From: Telmatospirillum siberiense
GTDB lineage: Bacteria; Pseudomonadota; Alphaproteobacteria; Rhodospirillales; Magnetospirillaceae
Reading direction: 5' to 3'
Length of the DNA: 64,000 nt
NCBI RefSeq assembly: GCF_002845745.1
Contig: NZ_PIUM01000018.1
Coordinates: 50,496-114,495 of the forward strand
The notes below the pieces were generated by a model that was given only the letters and a program-made list of their open reading frames with translations, was not told the DNA's origin and searched no databases. The position numbers were made by a program, and so were the translations under genes. Each line of letters begins with the position of its first letter. Positions within the stretch are counted from its first letter, which is position 1. Positions 26,701-36,058 of the stretch are shown one piece after another.

Positions 26701-27429
26701 GTGACTGAGAGGCCCATCCGTTCCCCCTTTCCGCAGCATCGCATCAAAGATGCCGTGGTTTGCCTGGTTCTGTTCGTGGTGTCGTTTCCGGCCTGGGGCC
26801 AATGTCCGGAGCCGCCGGCCGTGGCGCGCAATCCAACCGTCCGTCTCGATGTGATCGAACCGAAACTGGTCTATCGCCATGACGTCGATCTCTACGGTCT
26901 GGGGCGGATCCGCAATACCTTTGAAAAAGCGCCGGCGGGTTGGATCATGCTGGGGGTGACCATCACCAGCGACCAATTGTCGATGGAGGTGCGGCCGGTG
27001 GTATTGCGCCAGGCGGGCGGGAGCGCTTGCGTCTGGGTGACGGAGGTCGCGGCCCGTATCGGCGATCCCGAGCTCGACGTTTATGTCGCCGCCAATTACC
27101 CGGAGGGCACTTGCGAATATGACGTGGTCCGTGAACACGAGAACCAGCATGTCGAGATCAACCGGGGTGTGGTTCACGCCTGGGCGCCGCGCATCGGCGC
27201 CGAATTGCGTCATGTCGTCGCTCAATCCTTTCCGGTGAGCGTCGCCGGTTCGGCCGATGTCAGGCAGCTTCCGAGAATGCTGATGGACCGTCTGCGGCCG
27301 CTGCTCGACGGAATGCGGGCCGAAATGCGCCAGAAAAACGGGGCATTGGACACGCCGGAGAACTACCGGCGCACCGCGGCGCGCTGCAAGAACTGGTTTC
27401 CCGACGGTACGCGGTTGCCTGATCGGTAA
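26701..27429 (+). CDS. Secreted protein of unknown function, DUF922-like
   Basis: 242 residues starting at GTG 26701, with no evident ribosome site. A signal peptide is visible (VVCLVLFVVSFPAWGQ, about residues 18-33), so it is periplasmic. The segment CEYDVVREHENQHVEINRGV contains an HENQH element resembling the HExxH-like motif of DUF922 putative metalloproteases. Four Cys remain in the mature part. No pathway link is evident; it sits 109 bp after the SOUL gene. Confidence 0.65.
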   Translation: MTERPIRSPFPQHRIKDAVVCLVLFVVSFPAWGQCPEPPAVARNPTVRLDVIEPKLVYRHDVDLYGLGRIRNTFEKAPAGWIMLGVTITSDQLSMEVRPVVLRQAGGSACVWVTEVAARIGDPELDVYVAANYPEGTCEYDVVREHENQHVEINRGVVHAWAPRIGAELRHVVAQSFPVSVAGSADVRQLPRMLMDRLRPLLDGMRAEMRQKNGALDTPENYRRTAARCKNWFPDGTRLPDR

Positions 27430-27465
27430 GGGCCCGTTACACGATAGCCGCACCGACCTGGTGGT

Positions 27466-27555
27466 CGCGGGCCCCAAGCCCGAGCGGCGTCTGAGCCAGA
27501 GTTTCCGCGGATGCGGAAACTCAACACTGATGACTCTAACTACCCGAGGCCCGCG
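27466..27555. repeat. Structured palindromic element between two convergent genes
   Basis: An outer 8-bp inverted repeat (CGCGGGCC 27466-27473, GGCCCGCG 27548-27555) encloses a perfect 10-bp hairpin, GAGTTTCCGC-GGAT-GCGGAAACTC (27499-27522). A 20-nt core, AAGCCCGAGCGGCG followed by TGAGCC, recurs in the element at 60463-60486. There is no T-run on either side, so it is not a standard terminator, though it could stop both convergent messages. Confidence 0.55.
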
Positions 27556-27580
27556 AGCGACGCCTATTTGTCCGGGAGTC

Positions 27581-27928
27581 TTAGACGGAGAAAGACGAAC
27601 CGCAGCCGCAAGTGGAGGTGGCGTTGGGGTTCTTGACCGTGAAGGCGCTGCCGACAAGATCCTCGACGAAGTCGATGGTGGAGCCGGCGAGCAGGTCGAG
27701 GGAGACCGTGTCGATGACCAGGGTGACGCCGTGATAGTCGAATTTCTGGTCGTCTTCCGTGGTCTTGTCATCGAGGGAGAAACCGTAGGAAAAGCCCGAA
27801 CAGCCGCCGCCCGAGACGGAAAGGCGCAGCATCAGTTCCGGATTGCCTTCCAGTTCGCGAAGTTTCTTGACGCGGCGCGCCGCGTTTTCGGTCAACAGGA
27901 CTTGGCGTTCGAGAACTGTGGCTTCCAT
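27581..27928 (-). CDS. erpA: Iron-sulfur cluster insertion protein ErpA
   Basis: A-type Fe-S carrier of 115 residues delivering clusters to target proteins. The three ligand Cys are in GGGCSGFSYGF and STCGCGSSFSV. The frame is open further up, but the ATG at 27928 has GGGAG 6 bp before it and gives the family length. It is divergent from dgt, an arrangement common in alphaproteobacteria. Confidence 0.92.
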   Translation of the reverse strand: MEATVLERQVLLTENAARRVKKLRELEGNPELMLRLSVSGGGCSGFSYGFSLDDKTTEDDQKFDYHGVTLVIDTVSLDLLAGSTIDFVEDLVGSAFTVKNPNATSTCGCGSSFSV

Positions 27929-28122
27929 GGTGAACTCCCGGCAAATGATCCCGGCCGGTGAAATTGGGATCCGTGACCATATCTGGTAGAAAGCGAGGCG
28001 ATTGTCAAACCCCCGCGACACGACGCGGTTTTAAAAAACCTGACGATCCTTATGCTTCGGGAACCCGCCTGAAACGGCTTATCGGTTGAACCGCAGGGCG
28101 GCAGCGGTTAGTGTCCGGTGCC

Positions 28123-29301
28123 ATGTCGACCAGCCGCACCCTTGCGCCCTTCGCCTGCCGCCCGGATCAAAGTCGGGGGCGGCGCTATGCCGAAGCCTCG
28201 AGCGAAACCCGTTCGCCTTTTCAGCGCGACCGCGATCGGATCATCCATTCCGAAGCTTTCCGCAAGATGAAATACAAGACGCAGGTCTTCGTTTATCACG
28301 AGGGGGATAATTTCCGGACGCGTCTGACCCACAGCCTCGAAGTCGCGCAGATCGCCCGCTCGATCTCGCGCGTTCTCGGCCTGGACGAGGATCTGGCCGA
28401 GGCTTTGGCGCTGGCCCATGATCTCGGTCATACGCCCTTCGGTCACGCCGGCGAGGACGCGCTTCAGGAGATGACGGCGGCGGTGGGCGGGTTCGACCAC
28501 AACGCGCAATCCTTGCGGATCGTCACCAAGCTGGAACGGCGCTATTACAAATTCGAAGGCCTCAATCTGTCCTGGGAGACCCTGGAGGGGCTGGTCAAGC
28601 ACAATGGTCCGCTGACCGGTTTTCCGGGGGCGAGGCCGCTGCCGCTGGCCATCGCCAGCTATGCCACCAAGGAGGATCTGGAGCTCGACAGCTTCGCCAG
28701 CGCCGAGGCGCAGGTCGCCTCCCTGGCCGATGACATCGCCTACAATAATCATGACATCGACGACGGGCTGCGGGCCGGTTTGTTCAAGATCTCCGATATG
28801 GCCGAGGTGCCGCTGGTCGGTCCGGTCTTCGCCGCGGTCAAGACCGAGTTCCCCGACATCGATCCTTCGCTGCATATTCATGAGGCGATTCGCCGGTTGA
28901 TCGGCCTGATGGTCTCCGACCTGATCGAGGAGACCAGGCGACGGATCGCCCGGTTCGCGCCGGCCGATTGCGACGCCGTTCGCCATCTGGGCCAGCCGCT
29001 CGTCGCTTTTTCGCCGGTCATGCGGCAGAATGACGCGGCGCTGAAAGCTTTCCTGTTCCAGCACATGTACCGCCATTACAAGGTCAACCGGATGGCCAGC
29101 AAGGCGCGTCGTGTGGTGAAGGATCTTTATGGGCTGCTCGTCGAGGAGCCCGAATGCCTGCCGCCCGAGTGGCAGAATTGTTGCGACGGCAAGGGGGGAC
29201 AGGCGACGGCTCGGGCGGTGGCCGACTATATCGCCGGCATGACCGACCGCAACGCCCTTGATGAACACCGTAGTCTGTTCGATTTGCAAGAGAAGCCATG
29301 A
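28123..29301 (+). CDS. dgt: Deoxyguanosinetriphosphate triphosphohydrolase-like protein
   Basis: HD-domain dNTP triphosphohydrolase that lowers dNTP pools. About 392 residues. [17 protein letters not shown] and [19 protein letters not shown] hold the metal-binding H..HD residues; [16 protein letters not shown] is the conserved downstream Asp. A GTG at 28111 is an alternative start. Its stop overlaps the argS ATG (ATGA). Confidence 0.92.
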   Translation: MSTSRTLAPFACRPDQSRGRRYAEASSETRSPFQRDRDRIIHSEAFRKMKYKTQVFVYHEGDNFRTRLTHSLEVAQIARSISRVLGLDEDLAEALALAHDLGHTPFGHAGEDALQEMTAAVGGFDHNAQSLRIVTKLERRYYKFEGLNLSWETLEGLVKHNGPLTGFPGARPLPLAIASYATKEDLELDSFASAEAQVASLADDIAYNNHDIDDGLRAGLFKISDMAEVPLVGPVFAAVKTEFPDIDPSLHIHEAIRRLIGLMVSDLIEETRRRIARFAPADCDAVRHLGQPLVAFSPVMRQNDAALKAFLFQHMYRHYKVNRMASKARRVVKDLYGLLVEEPECLPPEWQNCCDGKGGQATARAVADYIAGMTDRNALDEHRSLFDLQEKP

Positions 29302-31052
29302 ATCTGTTCAAGACCTTTCGTGATGATATCGTCGCCGCGCTGGTTTGGCTGGCCGACCAGGGCAAGCTGCCCGCCGGGCTCGATTATTCCAAGGTGACCG
29401 CCGAGCCGCCCCGCGAGGCGGCGCACGGCGATGTTTCGACCAATGCCGGCATGGTGCTGGCCAAGCCTGCCGGGATGAAACCGCGCGATATCGCCGAAAT
29501 GCTGGCCGTCGAGCTGAGGAGCCTGCCGTCGGTGGTCGGGACGGAGGTTGCCGGCCCCGGTTTCCTCAACCTTCGTCTGGCCGATGATTTCTGGTATGCC
29601 CAATTGTCCGATCTTTTGCGTTCGGGCACGGCCTACGGTGATTCCGACCTCGGGCGCGGGGTGAAGATCAACGTCGAATATGTTTCGGCCAATCCGACGG
29701 GTCCCATGCATATCGGCCATGCCCGCGGCGCCGTGTTCGGCGATGCCTTGGCCGGCCTTCTCGAAAAGGCCGGCTTCGACGTGACGCGGGAGTATTACGT
29801 CAACGATGCCGGTTCGCAGGTCGACGTGCTGGCCCGCTCGACCCATCTGCGGTACCGCGAAGCCCTGGGCGAGACCATCGGCGCCATTCCCGAGGGCCTC
29901 TATCCGGGCGACTATCTGGTTCCCGTCGGCCAGGCCATCGCCGAGCGCGACGGCGCCAAATGGCGCGATCTGGCCGAAACCGAATGGCTGCCCGAGTTCC
30001 GCCGGCTGGCGATCGAGGCCATGATGGATCTGATCCGGGGCGATCTGGCAGCCCTGGGCGTCCGGCATGCGGTGTTCACCTCCGAACGCGGCCTGGTCGA
30101 GGGGGGCAAGGTCGAGGCCGCCCTCCAGTTCCTGTCCGACCGCGACCTGATCTATCAAGGAGTGCTGGAGCCGCCGAAGGGCAAGACGCCCGACGACTGG
30201 GAACCCCGGCCGCAGACCCTGTTCCGCGCCACGCGGTTCGGCGACGATGTCGATCGTCCCTTGAAGAAATCGGACGGGAGCGGGACCTATTTCGCCTCCG
30301 ACATCGCCTATCACCTGGATAAATACCGTCGCGGATTCCCCCAGATGATCGACGTCTGGGGCGCCGATCACGGCGGCTATGTCAAGCGCATGCAGGCCGC
30401 CGTCAAGGCGGTGACCGAGGGGGGCGGCACGCTCGACGTCAAGCTTTGCCAGATGGTCAATCTGTTGAAGGACGGCGAGCCCTACAAGATGAGCAAGCGG
30501 GCCGGGACCTTCGTGACCTTGCGCGATGTCGTCGACGAGGTGGGCAAGGGCGTGGTGCGTTTCATCATGCTGACCCGCAAGAACGACGCCCAGCTCGATT
30601 TCGATCTGGTCAAGGTTCTGGAACAGTCGCGCGACAATCCGGTTTTCTATGTGCAATACGCCCATGCCCGGGCCCATTCGGTGTTGCGTCATGGCATCGA
30701 GATGTTCCCGGACGCCGATCTTTCGCCCGCTGCCCTGGCCGATGCGCCGTTCGGCCGGCTGTCCGATCCGGCGGAACTGGCCCTGATCCGTCTGATGGGC
30801 GGCTGGCCCCGGTTGATCGAAAATGCCGCCGAGGCGCATGAGCCGCATCGGATCGCCTTTTATCTCTATGAGGTGGCGGCGGCCTTCCATGGACTGTGGA
30901 ACAAGGGAAAGGATGACGCTACCCTGCGTTTCCTGCTGGCAGAGGACCGGGAATTGTCCATCGCCCGTTTGGCTTTGGTTCGCGCCGTCGCACTGCTGAT
31001 CGCGTCTGGTTTGGCGGTGTTCGGCGTGGAACCGGTTGAGGAGATGAGGTAG
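29298..31052 (+). CDS. argS: Arginyl-tRNA synthetase
   Basis: Class I synthetase, 584 residues, cytosolic. The HIGH element appears in [19 protein letters not shown], the KMSK-like element in [13 protein letters not shown], and the DALR anticodon-binding domain at the C-terminus ([15 protein letters not shown]). It starts in a 4-bp overlap with dgt and ends directly before the SPOR gene. Confidence 0.97.
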   Translation: MNLFKTFRDDIVAALVWLADQGKLPAGLDYSKVTAEPPREAAHGDVSTNAGMVLAKPAGMKPRDIAEMLAVELRSLPSVVGTEVAGPGFLNLRLADDFWYAQLSDLLRSGTAYGDSDLGRGVKINVEYVSANPTGPMHIGHARGAVFGDALAGLLEKAGFDVTREYYVNDAGSQVDVLARSTHLRYREALGETIGAIPEGLYPGDYLVPVGQAIAERDGAKWRDLAETEWLPEFRRLAIEAMMDLIRGDLAALGVRHAVFTSERGLVEGGKVEAALQFLSDRDLIYQGVLEPPKGKTPDDWEPRPQTLFRATRFGDDVDRPLKKSDGSGTYFASDIAYHLDKYRRGFPQMIDVWGADHGGYVKRMQAAVKAVTEGGGTLDVKLCQMVNLLKDGEPYKMSKRAGTFVTLRDVVDEVGKGVVRFIMLTRKNDAQLDFDLVKVLEQSRDNPVFYVQYAHARAHSVLRHGIEMFPDADLSPAALADAPFGRLSDPAELALIRLMGGWPRLIENAAEAHEPHRIAFYLYEVAAAFHGLWNKGKDDATLRFLLAEDRELSIARLALVRAVALLIASGLAVFGVEPVEEMR

Positions 31053-31991
31053 ATGCCGTTGCGTGACGAACGGGACTCCTTCGATCGGGAGATTCTCGAC
31101 ATCATTCCGGAACGCTATGATTCCGATCCGGACAGCCATTACGCCCGCAAAGGGGCGCATACGCGGCTGATCCTGACGGTCGCCCTGGGATTGCTGGCTT
31201 TCGCCGCGCTCGGCGTGGCGGCCCGCCATATCTTCTTCGGCGAGGCGCCGAAGGCGCAAAGCGCGGGAGTGCCGGTCATCAAGGCCGACGATCACCCGAT
31301 CAAGACCAAGCCCGAGGACCGTGGGGGCATGGACGTCCCCAATCAGGATAAGCTGGTCTACGAGCGCATGGGCCAGCAGAGCGACGCCGTGCCGCAGACC
31401 GAACGCCTGCTCCCGCCGCCCGAACAGCCGCAGGAACCCCCGGCGCAGCCCCGCAAGCCGTCGATCAAGCCGGCTTTCCCGGCGCCGCCGGTGAAGGATG
31501 GGGCCGGCAAGGATGCCGCCCCGGCCAATCCCGCCGCCGGCGAGGAAACCGCGCAGTTGCCGCAGGTGGCGTTGCCGCTCGTCCAGCCGCCGGCCCTGTC
31601 GCCGGCCAAGCCGACCACGCCGCCCGCCAAGGCGGCTGCCGGAAAGACGGCCGCCAAGGCTCCGGCGCCGGCCAAGAATTCCTCCGCCACGCCCGCATCC
31701 GCGGCCGCTCCGGCTCCCGCCGCCCCGGCCAAGACCGCCACCGGCGGCGGCTGGCTGGTCCAATTGGGGGCCTTGAAAACCGAAGCCGAGGCCAGAAATG
31801 AATGGTCGCGCGTGAAGGGTGCCAACAAAGACGTCCTGGGTGATTACGGCAGCGATATCGTCCGCGTCGATCTGGGCGAGAAGGGCATCTTCTGGCGGTT
31901 GCGTGCCGGGCCGATGGACGAAGGTCAAGCCCGCAGCATTTGCGCCAGTCTCGCCAAGCGTTCCCAAGGGTGCATCATTGCCAGAAAATAA
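31053..31991 (+). CDS. SPOR-domain membrane protein
   Basis: 312 residues: a short cytoplasmic N-terminus, one transmembrane helix (about 37-55), a long Pro/Ala-rich periplasmic linker and a C-terminal SPOR domain (from GGWLVQLGALKTEAEA to AKRSQGCIIARK). SPOR domains bind denuded glycan strands at the septum. The ATG follows the argS stop with no gap. It overlaps nagZ by 14 bp. Confidence 0.88.
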   Translation: MPLRDERDSFDREILDIIPERYDSDPDSHYARKGAHTRLILTVALGLLAFAALGVAARHIFFGEAPKAQSAGVPVIKADDHPIKTKPEDRGGMDVPNQDKLVYERMGQQSDAVPQTERLLPPPEQPQEPPAQPRKPSIKPAFPAPPVKDGAGKDAAPANPAAGEETAQLPQVALPLVQPPALSPAKPTTPPAKAAAGKTAAKAPAPAKNSSATPASAAAPAPAAPAKTATGGGWLVQLGALKTEAEARNEWSRVKGANKDVLGDYGSDIVRVDLGEKGIFWRLRAGPMDEGQARSICASLAKRSQGCIIARK

Positions 31992-33000
31992 TACGCCTTC
32001 AGCCGTCATCTATGGATGTTCCGGTCTGACCTTGACCGACGAGGAAAAGCACTTCTTCGCCGATGTCGATCCCTTCGGTTTCATTCTGTTCGGCCGTAAT
32101 GTCGATACCCCCCTGCAGGTCGCGGCGCTGGTCGATGAGCTGCGCAATTGCGTCGGCCGCCGTGCCCCCGTCCTGATCGATCAGGAAGGGGGGCGGGTGC
32201 AGCGTCTGAAGGCGCCGCACTGGAAGCCCCGGCCGCCGATGGAGGTGTTCGGGCGGATGGCCGAACGGGACCTGCCGCTGGCGCGTCGTGCCGCCTGGCT
32301 GGATGCCCGCATCATGGCCGACGAGCTGTTCGAACTGGGCATCGATGTCGATTGCGCTCCCCTGCTGGATCTCAAGATGGATGGCGCCAACGACATTATC
32401 GGTGACCGCTCCTTCGGTGGCGATCCGGCCCTGGTCGCCGATCTTGGCCGCGCGGTGATGGAGGGGCTCCTCGACGGAACGGTGATGCCGGTGGTCAAGC
32501 ATCTGCCCGGGCACGGCCGCGCCACGGTCGACAGTCACCAGGACCTGCCGGTGGTGGATACCGACCTGAAGACCCTTGAACGGTGGGATTTCGCCCCTTT
32601 CCGCAGCCTGCGCGACGCGCCTTGGGCGATGACCGCCCATGTGGTCTACGAGGCGATCGACCCGCACCGTCCGGCGACCATCTCGAAACGCGTCATCGAA
32701 CAGGCGATTCGCGGCGCCATCGGCTGCGAGGGGGTTCTCCTGTCCGACGATCTTTCGATGAAGGCGCTGAAGGGAAGCTTCGCCGAACGGGCCCAGGACA
32801 GCCTGGACGCCGGTTGCGACATCGTTCTGCATTGCAACGGCGAGATGGCCGAAATGCAGGCGGTGGCCTTGGCCCTGCGACCGCTGTCCGACGAGGCGCA
32901 GATCCGTCTGGCCCGCGCCGACTCGATGTTGCGCAACCGCCCATTGCCGCCGGCGGCCGAGACCATGCTGGAGACCTGGCTGTCCGAGGGGCTCGGATGA
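31978..33000 (+). CDS. nagZ: Beta-N-acetylhexosaminidase (peptidoglycan recycling)
   Basis: GH3 enzyme releasing GlcNAc from anhydro-muropeptides in the cytosol. About 340 residues from TTG 31978 inside the SPOR gene end, which matches NagZ length and has AAGGG about 10 bp upstream; an earlier in-frame start would run deep into the SPOR domain. Conserved are LIDQEGGRVQRL, the KHLPGHGRATVDSHQDLP catalytic loop and the VLLSDDLSM segment with the nucleophile Asp. Confidence 0.94.
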   Translation: MPENNTPSAVIYGCSGLTLTDEEKHFFADVDPFGFILFGRNVDTPLQVAALVDELRNCVGRRAPVLIDQEGGRVQRLKAPHWKPRPPMEVFGRMAERDLPLARRAAWLDARIMADELFELGIDVDCAPLLDLKMDGANDIIGDRSFGGDPALVADLGRAVMEGLLDGTVMPVVKHLPGHGRATVDSHQDLPVVDTDLKTLERWDFAPFRSLRDAPWAMTAHVVYEAIDPHRPATISKRVIEQAIRGAIGCEGVLLSDDLSMKALKGSFAERAQDSLDAGCDIVLHCNGEMAEMQAVALALRPLSDEAQIRLARADSMLRNRPLPPAAETMLETWLSEGLG

Positions 33001-33671
33001 TGGTGCCGCCGGAACTGGCCGAAGCGGTTCAACGTTTCTCCGTCTGGGTCATTCCGCTGGTCCTGTCGATCACCCTGCATGAGGCGGCGCACGGCTTGGC
33101 GGCCTGGCGGCTGGGCGACGATACCGCCTGGCGCATGGGGCGGGTTTCGGCCAATCCCATCCGGCATATCGATATTTTCGGAACGCTGGTATTGCCCGGC
33201 ATCCTGCTGCTGACCGGGGGCGGCATGCTGTTCGGCTGGGCCAAGCCGGTTCCGGTGAACTTCGGACGGCTGAAACCGTTGCGGCTCGGCATGATCCTGG
33301 TCGCCCTGGCCGGTCCGGGGACCAATCTGGTCCTCGCGGTGCTGTCGATGCTGCTTCTGTACGCCACCCCTTATCTGCCCTCGATGTTCGAGGTCTGGGC
33401 CGAGGCCAATCTCACCAATTCGGTGATGATCAATCTGGTGCTCGCCGTCTTCAACATGCTTCCGCTGCCGCCGCTCGATGGGGGACGGGTCCTGGTCGGC
33501 ATCCTGCCGCGTCCCCTGGCGATCCGGCTGGCCGGGGTGGAGCGCTATACCTTCATCCTGCTGCTGGTCGGACTGTTTCTGCTGCCGATGATCGGCATCA
33601 ATGTCTTCTTCTGGCTGGTGGAAATTCCCGTCGAATTCATGCTGCAGATCCTCTACCGCGTTTTGGGGTGA
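32997..33671 (+). CDS. Site-2 protease family membrane metalloprotease
   Basis: M50-type intramembrane zinc protease, 224 residues. The zinc motif HEAAH lies in SITLHEAAHGLAAWRLGD, and the second motif in FNMLPLPPLDGGRVL. Several hydrophobic helices surround them. The ATG at 32997 overlaps the nagZ stop (ATGATG). The position between nagZ and scpA is conserved in many alphaproteobacteria; the substrate is unknown. Confidence 0.9.
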   Translation: MMVPPELAEAVQRFSVWVIPLVLSITLHEAAHGLAAWRLGDDTAWRMGRVSANPIRHIDIFGTLVLPGILLLTGGGMLFGWAKPVPVNFGRLKPLRLGMILVALAGPGTNLVLAVLSMLLLYATPYLPSMFEVWAEANLTNSVMINLVLAVFNMLPLPPLDGGRVLVGILPRPLAIRLAGVERYTFILLLVGLFLLPMIGINVFFWLVEIPVEFMLQILYRVLG

Positions 33672-33683
33672 GGTTCGTCCGCC

Positions 33684-34499
33684 ATGGCCGATGAAGAGGT
33701 CTTCGACGTATTCGACGAGGCCGCGCGCATGCCCCCCGGCGAGGCGCTGGTGGTCGATCTCGACGGTTACGAGGGGCCCCTCGACGTTCTTTTGGGCCTG
33801 GCCCGCGACCAGAAGGTCGATCTGGCCCGCATTTCCATTCTGCAACTGGCCGATCAGTATCTGGAATTCGTGGCGGCGCATTTGCGCGATCACCTGGAGC
33901 TTGCCGCCGATTATCTGGTGATGGCGGCCTGGCTCGCCTATCTGAAATCGCGGCTGCTGCTGCCGGTGCCGCCGGCGCCCGACGAGCCGTCCGGCGAGGA
34001 ACTGGCTGCCGCCCTGGCCTTCCAGTTGCTGCGGCTGGAAGCCATGCGCAAGGCCGGCAAGGCGCTCACCGACCGGCCGCACCTGGGCCGCGACCTGTTC
34101 GGCCGGGGCGCTCCGGAGGGGATCGCCCGCGTGGCGCGTCCCGTTTGGGACGTCGGAATCTACGATCTTTTGAAGGCCTATGCCGATATCAAGAAGCGCG
34201 GCGTGGTCACCCGATTGCAGATCGAGGCCCCGGATCTTTACTCCGTCGACGACGCCATTCAGCGGTTGCAGACCATGTTGGGCCGCATGCCGCGCTGGGC
34301 GACCCTGATGAGCTTCCTGCCGCCGGGATTGCGGGGATTGCTGGGGCGTTCGGCGCTTTCGGCCCATTTCGTGGCGACCTTGGAGCTGTGCCGTCAAGGC
34401 AAGGTGGAGGTGCGCCAGGACGAAGGAGTGTTCGGGCCGATCTGGGTGCGGACGCGCCGCACGCCCAGGGACGATGGCGAGGAGGGGGCTCATGGTTGA
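33684..34499 (+). CDS. scpA: Segregation and condensation protein A
   Basis: Kleisin of the SMC-ScpAB chromosome condensation complex. 271 residues. LDGYEGPLDVLLGLARDQKV is the typical N-terminal kleisin segment, followed by LAADYLVMAAWLAYLKSRLL. The end contains the C-terminal winged helix that contacts SMC. It overlaps scpB by 8 bp. Confidence 0.94.
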   Translation: MADEEVFDVFDEAARMPPGEALVVDLDGYEGPLDVLLGLARDQKVDLARISILQLADQYLEFVAAHLRDHLELAADYLVMAAWLAYLKSRLLLPVPPAPDEPSGEELAAALAFQLLRLEAMRKAGKALTDRPHLGRDLFGRGAPEGIARVARPVWDVGIYDLLKAYADIKKRGVVTRLQIEAPDLYSVDDAIQRLQTMLGRMPRWATLMSFLPPGLRGLLGRSALSAHFVATLELCRQGKVEVRQDEGVFGPIWVRTRRTPRDDGEEGAHG

Positions 34500-35160
34500 T
34501 TTCCAGCATGTCCGGTTGATCGAGGCGCTGCTGTTCGCCTCGGCCGAACCGGTCGACGAGCGCGGCCTGGCCGAACGCCTGCCCGAGGGCGCCGATCTCG
34601 GCGAAGTGCTTGACGTGTTGCAGGAGACCTATCGTGAGCGGGGCATCCAGTTGGTGCGGCGCGACAATCGCTGGGCCTTCCGCACCGCGCCCGATCTGGC
34701 GGCGGCCCTGATCGTCGAATCCCATGTCGAGCGCAAACTGTCGCGGGCGGCGCTCGAGACCTTGGCCATCATCGCCTATCACCAGCCGGTGACCCGCGCC
34801 GAAATCGAGGAAATTCGCGGCGTCGCGCTCAGCAAGGGCACGCTCGACGTGCTGTTCGAGGCGGGCTGGATCCGCCCGCGCGGCCGGCGCCAAACGCCCG
34901 GCCGCCCGATGCTGTGGGCGACGACGCCGGCCTTTCTCGATCATTTCGGGCTGGTGGCGTTGGACGATCTGCCCGGCATCGAGGAATTGAAGGCCGCCGG
35001 CCTGCTCGATTCGCGCCCCGGCCTGTCGAGCTACGCCAACCGGGCGGCCGAGGACGGCGAACTGTTCGATGTCGGCGAGGAACTGGACGAGGACGAGCTG
35101 GAGCGTCGCGCGATGGAGTCCCTCCAGAGCGGAGAGGCCGTGGAAAACGGGCCGGAGTGA
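34492..35160 (+). CDS. scpB: Segregation and condensation protein B
   Basis: Winged-helix partner of ScpA. 222 residues from the ATG at 34492, preceded by GAGGAGGGGG. LIEALLFASAEPVDERGLAE and LETLAIIAYHQPVTRAEIEE are signature segments. The C-terminus is acidic, which is common in this family. In related genomes tatA usually follows; here about 3.5 kb is inserted. Confidence 0.94.
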   Translation: MVDFQHVRLIEALLFASAEPVDERGLAERLPEGADLGEVLDVLQETYRERGIQLVRRDNRWAFRTAPDLAAALIVESHVERKLSRAALETLAIIAYHQPVTRAEIEEIRGVALSKGTLDVLFEAGWIRPRGRRQTPGRPMLWATTPAFLDHFGLVALDDLPGIEELKAAGLLDSRPGLSSYANRAAEDGELFDVGEELDEDELERRAMESLQSGEAVENGPE

Positions 35161-35169
35161 CGTTCCGGA

Positions 35170-35964
35170 TCAGGGCGCCAAAATGCGGTCGAGGCCGTAT
35201 CTTTCCGCGAAAAGGCGCAGTCGTCCGTCGGCTTTGACGGCGCGAACGAAGAGGTTGACGCGCGCCAGCCAGTCCGGATCCCCCTTGGGAACAGCATAGG
35301 CATAGGGTGTCGGGGAGAACGGTTCGGGTGGTTCGATCAGGCGCGCCCACGCCGTCATCGCCAGCATCCGCTGGCCGTAGGGATAGTCGGTCATGAAGAC
35401 GTCGGCGCGTCCGCTCTCGACCTCGCGCTGGCGTTCGAGGAAGCTGTCGACCACAGTCAGCGTCGCCATGCTCAGGCTTCCGCGCATGACCGGTTCCATG
35501 TAGGTGCCCTTTTGCACGACGACGACATGCCCCGGCTGGTCGATGTCGGACCAGGTGGTGATGCTGGCGTTGCTTTTACTGCTGACCGCGTAGATGCCGC
35601 TGACCAGATAAGGGTCGGAGAAATCCATCGACGCCGCCCGGTCCGGCCTTACACCGACCGCATGCATCGCGATGTCGCAGCGGTCGTTGGTCAGGTTTTC
35701 GACCAGCCTGGCGAAGGAGCTGTCGACAAATCTGACGCGCGCGTTCAGCTCGGACGCCAATGCATGCGCCAGATCGATATCGATGCCGCTCAATGTTCCG
35801 GTGCGCGGGTCGCGAAAGGTGATGGCGTAATATTCGGGCCAAATGCACACCCGGACCTCTCCCGTCGCATGGATCCGGTCCAGATGCGGGCCGTCGGCGA
35901 AAGCGGTTCCGGCCAACAGGCAGAGCCCCGCGATCATCGCGGGCATGCTCCCATGGCGCGTCAT
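35170..35964 (-). CDS. Periplasmic amino-acid-type solute-binding protein
   Basis: Type-II periplasmic binding protein (SBP_bac_3 family), 264 residues from the ATG at 35964, with GAGGGGGAA upstream. A signal peptide MTRHGSMPAMIAGLCLLAGT..AFA is visible. GIDIDLAHALASELNARVRF and CDIAMHAVGVRPDRAASMDF are typical. No permease or ATPase gene is nearby, so it is either an orphan binding protein or a sensor input. It is tail-to-tail with scpB (9 bp) and divergent from the diguanylate cyclase gene. Confidence 0.85.
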   Translation of the reverse strand: MTRHGSMPAMIAGLCLLAGTAFADGPHLDRIHATGEVRVCIWPEYYAITFRDPRTGTLSGIDIDLAHALASELNARVRFVDSSFARLVENLTNDRCDIAMHAVGVRPDRAASMDFSDPYLVSGIYAVSSKSNASITTWSDIDQPGHVVVVQKGTYMEPVMRGSLSMATLTVVDSFLERQREVESGRADVFMTDYPYGQRMLAMTAWARLIEPPEPFSPTPYAYAVPKGDPDWLARVNLFVRAVKADGRLRLFAERYGLDRILAP

Positions 35965-36058
35965 AGGCGTTCCCCCTCGCCATGTGGCGGATGGCTGTAA
36001 AGCTATTATTAGTCTATACAATCGAGCGGTCGATTTCGAAAGTAACATGAACGCTTAA

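Noticed and set aside
29226..32009. 927-codon frame opposite argS and the SPOR gene
   Set aside because: It is the antisense of two clearly identified genes and has low-complexity Gly/Arg/His-rich content typical of GC-rich shadow frames.
32646..34493. 615-codon frame opposite nagZ, the protease gene and scpA
   Set aside because: Antisense of three well-supported genes; no recognisable domains.
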